From Podocnemis expansa (taxonomy: Eukaryota; Chordata; Testudines; Podocnemididae): 64,000 bases of DNA. The DNA lies in NCBI GenBank assembly GCA_007922195.1, contig ML682059.1:12699181-12763180 (forward strand). Direction: 5' to 3'. Below are positions 24,430 through 34,352 of this stretch, piece by piece; position 1 is the stretch's first letter; the number at the start of each line of letters is the position of its first letter. Below the pieces are notes generated by a model. The model was not told the origin of the DNA and did not search any database. It worked only from the letters and a program-made list of their open reading frames with translations. A program made the position numbers and the translations under genes.

Positions 24430-24841
24430 TGTTCTCACACAGGGGGTTATTTTGACACGGTTGTTCCGAAACAACTTGTATCGAAATAACGCCTTATTTC
24501 GAAGTGACTTATTTTGAATTAGCAAAAAAGTCACTTCGAAATAAGGAGAAAAGCTGGAATTGAAATAGCAATTCCGGACAACAGTTATTTCGAAACGACT
24601 CACCGTCGTTTTGAAACATGTTCAGATGACGGTTGTTTCGAAACAAGTCGTTTCAAAACCACCATTGTTTCGAAACAACACGTTCACACGGCGTTGTTTT
24701 GAAACAACCATTGCAAAACAACGTTGTTTCACCCGCAGACTAGATCTAACTTGTTTTGAAACAATCGTGCGTCGTGTGAACAGCCGAAACCTGATTTTGA
24801 AACAACCTCCGTTGTTTCGGAATAAGGAGGCTGTGTGAACA
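24430..24841. mobile_element. TTTCGAAA-rich non-autonomous element
   Basis: About 412 bp dominated by repeated GTTTCGAAAC/TTATTTCGAAATAA words, many spaced 20-40 bp. Ends are inverted: TGTTCTCACACAG at 24430 and CTGTGTGAACA at 24831-24841 (reverse TGTTCACACAG). There is no open frame of interest. A DNA-transposon MITE is the likeliest class; a target duplication was not identified. Confidence 0.7.
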
Positions 24842-25125
24842 TACCCATCTGGTTAGGGATGCAGCTCCTCTCTGCTTGACTGTCCTCCGCTCTGCTGTGA
24901 GATGGAGCCGCATCGGATACTGAGCATGGTTTTCTATATACATGAATACATAAATTCATAACCACTCCCTCTCTTATAATGACCCGTTAAGGTTAGAACA
25001 TTACAAGTTTTCACAGAAGTTCTTGCTCAGCATATTTTTATAGTACGCATTGTGTATAGTCTGTCAGTTCAACTGTTTATTCTTTGAGGTTCAAGTCCCC
25101 TATCCATTCCTGGGGGTGTCTGAAC

Positions 25126-25472
25126 CAGGGCCAGCTCAAGGGGTTGTGGTGCTCCAAGGCAACCTTTCCTTTGGTGCCCTCCCCCCAGACAGAGAATGGC
25201 CGGCCCAGGGACAGAGCAGGCCAGCCCAGAGGCCAGGCTGTGCTCTCTCACCCCTCCCCTGGCCAGCTGTTCCTCCCTAGGGGTGGAGAGGGTCAGCCCA
25301 GAGCTTGGATGAGAGAGTGGAGTCTGACCCACTGGACTGGCCCACTCCACCCCCAGGGGCAGAGTGGCTGGCTCAGAGGAGGGGCAGGAGTGCAGGGTCC
25401 ATCTTCCTGGTGCCCCTATGCTTTGGCGCCCAGAGTCGGTGTCACACTGGCTTATCCTTAGAGCTGGCCCTG
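25126..25472. mobile_element. hAT-type MITE, GC-rich
   Basis: Left end CAGGGCCAGCTCAAGG; right end AGAGCTGGCCCTG, an inverted match. Target duplication is GTCTGAAC (25118-25125) and GTCTCAAC (25473-25480), 7 of 8. The interior is GC-rich and opens long frames on both strands that are not genes. Confidence 0.85.
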
Positions 25473-25495
25473 GTCTCAACCTGATTGTCATAAGG

Positions 25496-25771
25496 CAGCA
25501 TTTCCCAAACAAATTTGGCCATGGAACATTTCTGGGCTTGGAATATACTAATGGAACACATATATCCTGGTCTAGGAGTTGGAGGGTGTTTCATACCAAA
25601 TAATTGCCGCATGTATTTCTCAAAAGTTGATTTAAAATAGTTAATGTTTTGGGGATGCCTCTTATTTTACAAAGAGGGAAAATATCACTAGCATTGAAAT
25701 TTTTTCACCGGAAGCCTATTCATATCACATAGAACACCAGTGTTCCGTAGAACACAGTTTAGGAAACACTG
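25496..25771. mobile_element. hAT-type MITE
   Basis: Left end CAGCATTTCCCAAAC; right end AGTTTAGGAAACACTG, inverted. Target duplication is TCATAAGG (25488-25495) and TCATAAAA (25772-25779), 6 of 8. It begins 23 bp after the previous MITE. Confidence 0.85.
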
Positions 25772-25939
25772 TCATAAAAGATCTTGAAGTTGTTGGTCAG
25801 AAGACTATTTTTTCAGTATAAAGATAGGTCCTCACCTATAAGTGGAAGTAGCATAGGTGTTTTCTCAATATAAAAATGGTGCTCTTGACTGCTTTCATGA
25901 TACTTGTGATTCCATGGCCTACCATCCTGTCTTGCTGCC

Positions 25940-26177
25940 TCTATAGCACTTTAATGAAGATGCTCCCACACCAACAAGTAACAATCTACCATCGATGTAG
26001 GTTAATCCACCTCCACAAAAGGCTGTTGCTGTATTGAAGGGAAAAGCTCTGCTGTTGACATAGCACTGTTTAGCCAGGGGTTAATGTCAGTATAATTATG
26101 TTGCTCACATATTTCACACCTCCATGCAATGTAGTTATACCAATATAGGTCTGTAGTGTCAACCTGGCCTCAGTCTC
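25940..26177 (-). mobile_element. MITE of the GTCTACACT family (reverse copy)
   Basis: On the minus strand it reads cactacagacctatattggt, ataactacattg, taacccctgg and cagtgctatgtca, aligning block for block with the plus-strand copy at 53.27 kb. No coding content. Confidence 0.75.
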
Positions 26178-26502
26178 ACTTGTAGCCTCCTGTTAGTCAG
26201 TCTTGTCCTCCAGGCAGCATTTGTGGTGTTTGGTGCTATATGCCCATTACGGCTGACACAAGAGGCAAAATCTGTTGTTGGCAGCAGCAGTGGAACAGAG
26301 AGGGCAAAACTCCTTACTCCTCCTCACTCAGCTGGGACATTTTATAGCTCTTGGTTCTTTTTTCTTCCTTATTGGGGTGCAGGCATTCTGCCTCTTGGCA
26401 GTGCTGGAAGATCAGAAAGAGTAATTCAGTCTGGGGTTTCTGTGATATAGAAGGGAAGGAGCTGCTTCCAAGGTATTTTCTATTTCCCATGAAGTCCAAA
26501 AG

Positions 26503-27116
26503 TAGAGCCTTGCGCAGATACAAAAATGTGGATCCGCATTCAATCCACATCCACTCAGTGACAGTATCTATGCATTCTGCAATCTGCATGCCATGTTTCA
26601 TCTCTATCCATAACTGCATCTGCAACTGAGCTTGGGCTCTTAGTCAACATTTTAGCCTTTGAGTGGCTCATTCCCCACATGGATTCTGCCCACTTTTTCC
26701 TTTTCCTGTTTGCGGTTCACATGCTGTGTTCTCAATTAGATTTTCTTGACCACCAATGAAATCTCTGATTGACAGCATGGCATGCGAACTGCAAACAAGA
26801 AAATGAAGAAGTGGACAGGGAAGTCATGGGGAATGGGCCAATCAAAGGCCAGCATGCTGACTGACTGACAGTGAGCGGTGACTCTCAAAGCCCCAACCTG
26901 CTGTGACTGAGACTCTGATTGGCCGGCAGACCACAATCAGAGCTGAACTAGGATTGGTTGGACTACCTCCTTGTTCCCTTGTGTGCTGCTGACACAGATC
27001 AAAGCAGCAGCTGCAGCGATGGATCACACCCTGGGCAGATGAAAAAAGAATCCACATCTGCGGGTCAATCCACAGCAATGGATCTGCAGTGGATACACTG
27101 AAGCTCCAGGGCTTTA
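26503..27116. mobile_element. hAT-type element with perfect 8-bp target duplication and internal hairpin
   Basis: Ends are TAGAGCCTTG and CAGGGCTTTA (inverted, 8 of 10). TCCAAAAG is at 26495-26502 and 27117-27124. Inside, 26643-26740 and 26765-26865 are imperfect inverted repeats (arms about 100 bp), giving a long hairpin. No transposase. Confidence 0.85.
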
Positions 27117-27230
27117 TCCAAAAGGTCTTAAAGGTATCCACCTTTGCACTCTCCAGAGTTCAACTTTGGAGCCAACATTTGTGGAGGGCTGAAGAAGCTG
27201 GGCATAAGGTGGGGTTCCTTTAGAATTTGG

Positions 27231-27398
27231 CAAGTTCCAAAGGGGGAGCCATGTTGGTCTAGTTCAGCAAAATAAACAAATAGTCCTGTGGTGCTTAAAG
27301 ACTAACAAATTTATTTATTGCATTATTTTCTCCCATGAAAGCTCATGCAATAAATAAATCTATTGGTCTTTATGTGCCACAAGATTTCTTGGAGGTTT
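27231..27398. mobile_element. Fold-back SINE 2 with direct-repeat flanks
   Basis: Forward head (gttccaaagggggagccatg, gtgcttaaagactaacaaat) runs to ttgcatt, then reverse core (catgaaagctcatgcaataa, tctttatgtgccacaagat). Flanks share TTTAGAATTTGG at 27219-27230 and 27399-27410, with extended similarity upstream. Confidence 0.8.
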
Positions 27399-28299
27399 TT
27401 TAGAATTTGGGGGAGATTTTGATTTGTGACATTTTGCTCTGATGCCTTGTATCTGTAAATAATGGAGAAAATGTTTCAGTTCTATAATAGATGTTTAATT
27501 GACAGTAAGCAAATTTAGTCTGGTATAGGGATTTTTTGTGTGTGTCCCAGTTGAAATCCAGATAAATAAATCAGGTGGTTGTCGTTAAACCTGGTCCTAG
27601 GGGCTGCCTGATATTGTCATCAATCTGAAACAGCCACTGACTATTTTTGGACACTATATAACTGGAAATATGTGAGGCAGAAGATAGGGAGAAGGGAATG
27701 GCAAAATGGGCTGGGATACCAATGTTATTTCTGTGTGCAGAAACTAGTCATAAGTCATCTTGTGTGAGCTCTGTAGTTGGTTTGCAATTGCATATCCCAG
27801 CTGAGTCATGCAGCAGGGTTTGTTAAGACTGACACAGACCACACGTCTACAAATTAACTTCCATTCATATTCATTCTCAAAATACTGGGAGGTTGAAAAT
27901 ATGGAACCTATGTGCCCACTCTCTGAAGTCCACATAGTGACGCAGTCACTGGCCACTGACTCCCCCACAGCTGATGGAAAGGATATCTGATGCCTTAACC
28001 ACTGCAGAACAGAGTTCTGTGACATGAAGGGAGGCAAGGGGGCTCCTGCAAATCCTCTCTAAGTCCTAAGTCCATTCCTAGGCTAGCATTGCTGTGTTTA
28101 GAGTCTTCTGTGACTAGTGCTGTTGGAGATCTAGCAGCATTGCCAGCATACTGTAAGTGCATTTTAAGCTCTGGGCAGTTTTCATGTAATAATCAACATT
28201 TTACGTGCTAGGTGGGTTTCTGATATTAATCAAGTTTTTCATGCTTTAGATCCCATTTCAGGAAAGCACTTAACTTTGAAGTGATCAACTGCTTTCCTA

Positions 28300-28560
28300 A
28301 ATTGGGAGAAATTGGGGAAAGTGTTTAATTTTTTAGAGAAATCTTTCAAATTTCAGTTTTTCGATACATTTTTTCATTGAAAAATCCAATTTCAACTAAG
28401 CAAAAATGAACATTTTAGTGAAAAATTGTGTTGAAATTTTGCATTTTTGTGACCCATGGCAGAACAGCTTTTTTTTGAAAATATTCACAATTGTGAAAAA
28501 TGGGAAACTGAAAAAAAGTTTGTCTTTTCACTAGTTTGTCAACCAGCTCTACTTATTTGC
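28300..28560. repeat. AT-rich self-complementary repeat
   Basis: It is dense in TTTTTCATTGAAAAA-type inverted words and ends caaccagctctacttatt, like the 3' end of a known style of reptile MITE. The left boundary is uncertain and no target duplication was found. Confidence 0.4.
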
Positions 28561-28821
28561 TAGTGTTTAAACCAAATCTGAAACCTTCAATAACAAAATT
28601 GTTTCACATTTTTGGCCAACCAGCAGAATCTTTCATGTTTTCCTCTTCCAAAGAAAGGGAGATGTAGTTATTAGGCCTGATGCTTGGAGCCACCTTTGAC
28701 AGCACAAAGGAGTTGGAAGGGTGTCCTAAAAGGAGATGTTTGAGATCCCTCAGATTTGGGGAAATCTTCTGCTGGCCTTGAGATGATATAGTTGGCTTAT
28801 GTGCTAACCCTTCACATCTAT

Positions 28822-28925
28822 GTCTGATGAAGTGGGTTGCAAACCACAAAAGCTTATGCATGAAGAAATTTCTTAGTCTTTAAGGTACCACAGGACTTCC
28901 GTTTTTCTCTACACCAGACTGACCC
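28822..28925 (-). repeat. SINE fragment (reverse)
   Basis: The plus strand reads tctgatgaagtgggttgc, aaagcttatgcatg and tcttagtctttaaggtacc, the reverse complement of the SINE core. A closely related subfamily (aagcttatg rather than gagctttcatg). Confidence 0.75.
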
Positions 28926-30912
28926 TTGAGTCTCCCTAGAATTAGCCACTTTTGCCTTCCCTTACCTTAGGTGTTTTGTTTGGCAAAGACTGACTGGATC
29001 CAAAGATCTGACCTTTTAAATTTGTGTGATTTTATACCCCACAAAACAGCTCATTCTGCATGGTTTATTTTTCATGACAAGAAACTTCTAAAAGTGCATT
29101 CCGTGTTGATTTTTCAAATGGATGATCTCCCTTTTCTAGGCATGAACTGTAGTCACAAAACTGTACATATCCAATTCAGCCATGGCATTAACTGTACAAA
29201 TCAAATATTTGCAGGTACAAGCAGTCAGATCTGTGACTACGTTTCAGCTTGAGCATAAGATATGCAGTTCAAGCTATACTTTCAAAAAATGAGAGAAATT
29301 AGGCTTCACACATTCTGAAAACTTACCCCTCTGACTCAGTTCTCTCCAAAATTTTGATCTGCAAAGGCCAGAAATTAATTTTACTATGGACTTGGTATTT
29401 GTTTTCTTTCAATGAACCATTTTCAAAATCTTGAATAGAAACTTAATTGACACAGCAGTGGCTAGAAATTAGACCATAGTTGTCTGCCTAATCTTGTATA
29501 GAAATAATACAAGTTTTACGAGAAATTCTAGCAAAATAAACATTTTCTATATGAAAAGTTTTTATATAGCCTTTTCAGGAAGAGACAAATGAGGTCAATC
29601 TTTCCATTATATAAGAGGATTTTTTTTCCTTTCTTAAGCCTTTCAGAGACTGCTAGCACTGAGAGCAGCAAATTATGGACACAGGTGCTTTGGCAGAGAT
29701 ACAGAAAGGGCTAAGTTGTGGTGCACTGCCCAGAGGGAACTCTCACAGGGTTTTCTCCCAGACTGTGAGTTAGGCATAGCCTCACTACCCCTTTGAAGGG
29801 CTTGTTCTCTTCCTACATAGGGCCATGCTTTGAAGAGTTTTCAGCTTTGCTGCTGGACCTAGTGTCTCCAGGTTTCTGAAGTCGGACAGCAGGACTCAGG
29901 TGGTTCCTGGGCTGTAGTGTACTCTGTTGCTTTCTCTCCTCATTTGCCAAGCTATACAGGATCAAACATGATGTAACCCTTTGTGAGGAAACTAGCAAGG
30001 TAGTTTCACTTTAACCAGCAATACCTTTGCTGCTTAAATTGTTGCTCTCTTTTGAGATTTCCCACAGTAACAAATTGTCCACAAGTTCAAACCATTCACT
30101 GTCACATGCACTAAGTCTGGTCCTCTGTTTCACCTGAATTCCGGCCCCCTGTGCAGCTTACACAGGAATGACCTTTGCAGAGAATAGAAACTCCACTAGA
30201 TTGCACTTGCATTGGTTATTTCCAATTGCCTCGAGAGCAGGCTTGCTCCCACACTAGTGGCAGTGAGTTTGGCCTTCCATAAATCCTGGGATTCTGCTCA
30301 GGGCAAGGATATCCCTGCACAGAAGTTTGCATCTTATCTTGACTCATAGTTTCCTTTTCTTCATTTTCTCCAGATAGCTCCTGATTAAACTAAATCAATA
30401 TAGTCATACAATAAACATGCCATTAATCAGGTTAATGTACAGTATTCATAAATCACTACAGAGCAGCTTGAAATCCCTCACACCTCTTGAAGAAGAAAGG
30501 GGAAGACAGTAAGATACTACATGCCCTATCCACAGGGATGCATGATGCTTTGCCTGAGGGTGGAGATCAGCTGGAAAACTGCTGGTTATACCCAGCCCAC
30601 TCTTCTCTACCTACACAGCAGCACAGAAGGACTTCCACAGAGTTGTGTGGAAGGGAAATGCAATAAAGTTTTCACGGATCCTGCTGCAACCATGCTCACG
30701 GAAATAGTTTCCTCTTGGCTTCTGGGAAAGGAAAAGAGCATGGGGGCCTTCTCAGAACCCAGATCTTCAGAAATGCCCACTTCAGTGTAGTTGCTTTGGC
30801 TACCCTCCTTATTTCTTCACTTTGTCATAAGCCCCAGTGGTACTGCAAAAATAATAAGCAACAGTAGTAATCATTCTAAAAAGATTATATAAAATATGCC
30901 TGTTTCTTACAG
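28926..30912. other. Rest of intron f-g
   Basis: No conserved frame or repeat family was recognised. Frames such as 30521-30790 and 28971-29252 have no domain features. Confidence 0.4.
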
Positions 30913-31180
30913 AATATTCCTTGCTGGGCCATTTCAATGGGTCAGGGCCAGGAGATCCATGCAAGGCGCTTATTAAGCCAATGTATGCAAGACGGAGGAT
31001 GGCTCCTTCTGCAGAATTGCCACCTGGGCTTAGATTTCCTTGATGAATTATTGGACACCATCATTACAACGGAATCTATGAATGAGAGCTTCAGGACCTG
31101 GATTACTACAGAGGTCCATTCAAAATTTCCTATTAATCTTTTGCAGTCGTCTATCAAATTTACTAATGAACCACCTCAAG
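30913..31180 (+). CDS. Dynein heavy chain exon g (AAA6 core)
   Basis: This exon has 89 codons plus 1 nt, entry phase 0 and exit phase 1. The acceptor is tttcttacag and the donor is CAAG|gtaaaa. It encodes [54 protein letters not shown] and [15 protein letters not shown] and LLQNCHL are the strongest AAA6 signatures. It follows an 8.1-kb intron packed with MITEs and SINEs. Confidence 0.95.
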
Positions 31181-32027
31181 GTAAAAAAAAAAAATATTTT
31201 TGACAATTGCTGAAAATTATTGCTTTTACTGATTACTGTCTGCTGCTCTAGTCTCCTTGTTCTTTGGCTCCCCGCCCCAGTCCAGGATGACTTTTCCATT
31301 AGAGAACAAAATTATGTTCCTGCTTGCGGAAAATTTTATGTTGAGGAGTCCGCAGGTGTTGTTTCCTCTCTGCTCTGAACTGAAACAACACACATTGGGT
31401 CGGATTGTTTCCGAACAGATGCATACAAAGAAGGCTTCTGCAGCCATGGATCTTCCCTCTCTGCATGGAAGGGGAAGAGGTGCTTCAACCCTTCCACAAC
31501 ATTATTCTCTTTCTTAGACACTTCAGAGGCTCTCTGCATGGTTCAGGGTCTGCTCCTGGGAAGAGGGGGTGTATTCAGGCAGGCAGGAGGAGGAGTCAGC
31601 AGGAAAGGGCTAGGCAGGATAGACACCATTTCCATGTCCGTCCCCCCATTCCCCTGCCCCAGCCCAGTTATACAGACAAGATAACATGGGTCTGTGGGAG
31701 CTGATGTGACCAAGGCTAGTTCCTGGAAGTGTTGCTTGAAAGCAGTTACGCTGCCTGGAGTCTGGGGGACAAGAGGCCAGAGTCCCTGCAGGAACATATG
31801 ACCCACTGGCTTTTATCTCACCTGGGGGACAATTCGAGGTGATGATCATCAGGGAGATAAAGTGAGAGGGGGCAACCTGGCTCACAGCATTTCATCCAGA
31901 TTTATTCTGTTCCTGGAATTTGGCTGTATTGGTACTTCAAATAATAGCAACATTACAATCATAAATTTCAGGGTAGGGTTTCTTCGTAAGCTTGGTTATC
32001 ACCAGTTTCCTGCAATAGACTCTAGGC

Positions 32028-34344
32028 CAGGGGTGGCCAAACTTACGGAACTCAAGAGCCGCACAAGTCAATTATTAAACCTTCAAGAGCTGCACTGAGG
32101 CGTATAACCACATATTTTTACCTACTCCAAAATTACTGTTTTTAAAATTCATTGCATACTTTAATTTGGTTGTAAAAATAGGGCAAATATTGATCCTACT
32201 AATGTCAGATTCTAATAATTATTTAAGGTTACCATGAAACTAGGTCTATACTGTAAAAACTTAGCTGTCGCTAGATGTAGAACACTACAGGCTTGTGGCA
32301 AGTTTATTTTAAAATCTAGGCAGTAGCTTGTCAATGCAGTAGGTAAAAGCTCTCTCAGATGCTGATCTCTGAATATTGCACAATGTTTTGAATTTCATTG
32401 TGCAATACGATGCTTCACAGCAGTAAGTTGTGCCAAAAATTGAAAGTAATCTTCAGTTTTAAACTTTTCTCCTTTGTATTTTCATTTCTTAGAATTCCAC
32501 ATCATGTTTAGGACTTGTAAAACATGATTTTATTTTAACAACAAGTACACTGCAATAGGACCTATGAGAAAATCTAAACATGCTATGGCTTCTCTGACCA
32601 TGTCACACTTCCCTCACCCACCCCCGCTGCCACTTCCCTGCTGTCTCTTACCACACTGCGGCTTCTCTGCTCTCCCCAACCATGCCGCTCTTCCACCCTC
32701 AACCCCACCCCAGCCCCAACCATGCCCCTGCTTCCCTGCCAATAGTTCTGCCAGTAAACTTGTTCACTAGAATACTCATGGACAGTGAAAACAAAAGGTC
32801 CTGAGGACTCAATCAGAAACAATTACTTTTACTTTCATTTTAAAATTAAGGGAAAACACTGCTCTCATCTTAATCATGTGAAGAGATGCACACAGGGACA
32901 CCTTTTCAACTGTTCAGAATCACAACAGATCAATGAGAATTTATGGGCACGTAAAGTGCAAGATCAGAGCCTGTTTCAGTAAGTGCTTTGGAGTCCATGC
33001 ACAGAAGATATTATGGAAAAAATCCTGTTGAGTTTATTCAGTTTGGGGTCAGGCCTGTATAAATTCTAAATATCATTATTTGGTTTTATAATACAAAAGT
33101 AAAATCTTTATTGGTGAGAGTTTTTTTTCAGAAAGTTTACAACACAATTTTCCATCCATAGTCCTTCACAACAATTAGTCTCTTGTCTAATGGGCTCAGA
33201 TACTCATAGAGTCATTCATGAAGACTGCACTGAAATATAAATGGATTTTGACTACTGGTATACAACAAAGAAAAATTAATACATGTTGAATGCTGTTTAA
33301 TCAGTGGAAGTATAGTGCTGCTATTGAACTTTGCAGTGAATGTAAATTATCTTGGTAATTGACTTAGTTATATTAATTAAAATTTTCTTATAAAATAAAT
33401 GTACTAGCAGTTCCTTCTGCAAACAGATGACATACTGATGTCTCAGGCACATTTGTTCAATGGACTTAAGGAATTTTTTTTCTAAAGTCAGTTTTCTGTA
33501 GTGGTGGCCTATCCTAACCCTAAATCATTTTGCATGCTGAAAATGAACCATGATCCATAATATGTACTTGTAACATTTTTTAAATTAATAGGGGTCTTTT
33601 TAATAACCGTTTGACAGTAGTCAGTGGTTTTGGATGCAACACTTGTGTCAATTTTCAGTCATTTCTGGTTATTCTTATTTAATTCTCAAAATAGAAATAC
33701 AAGAGAAATAATTTTGCATTATATTACAATATCTGGAAATGCCAGGTGATTTTTAGAAAAGAGAAAAGCAATTGTAAATTAATTTAAGTTTATATTGCTA
33801 GATTATCGTCACTTATCTGTAGTTCATTGTAGACTTGCTCTTGATCAATTTATGTTGCCAGTTTAAAAAATGTTTACCCAGAAAACAGTATCATAAAAGA
33901 ATTTAAAAAATCATGCACTGAGAAGGTCAGACTTTTTTTGCTGGTGCTACTTTCATTTTACCTCTGTGTGCATCCAGTTTGTACAATGACTGAAGCCTGT
34001 GATGTTGTAATTAAAGACTGTATCATAATGCATACAGAAAAGAAGGGTAGAATTAATATTGTGTGGGTAAACTGTAGAATCTGACATGTCTTTGGTACCT
34101 AACTGATGACATTGCTTTTCCCTGCTGGCTCTTACAATGCTGCCTCTCCCCTCCTGGCTCTTACCACGCTGCTTTTTTCTGCCGGCTCTCACCATGCTGC
34201 CGCGTCTATGCTGTCTCCAACCATTGCAGATTTCTTGCCCCTGGCTCCTGCCATGCTGCCCTTCCCTGCAGTGCTCTCCCGGGAGCTGCATTTTTTCTTT
34301 AAAGAGCCTCATGCAGCTCGCGATCCACAGTTTGGCCACATCTG
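32028..34344. mobile_element. 2.3-kb non-autonomous hAT element with perfect 8-bp target duplication
   Basis: Left terminus CAGGGGTGGCCAAACTTACGG and right terminus (reverse complement) CAGATGTGGCCAAACTGTGG are inverted. CTCTAGGC lies at 32020-32027 and 34345-34352, an exact match. The 2317-bp interior is AT-rich in the middle. It has degenerate tandem blocks of about 30 bp near each end (32575-32745 and 34115-34290) built on ctgctggctcttaccatg-like words. No transposase frame is seen, so it would need a transposase in trans. Confidence 0.92.
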
Positions 34345-34352
34345 CTCTAGGC

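Noticed and set aside
24430..24841. CRISPR-like array
   Set aside because: Repeats are short, degenerate, palindromic and irregularly spaced, in a vertebrate genome, between inverted termini. A MITE fits better.
25069..25603. Overlapping 125-147 codon frames on both strands
   Set aside because: They fall on the GC-rich hAT MITE at 25126-25472 with defined termini and TSD.
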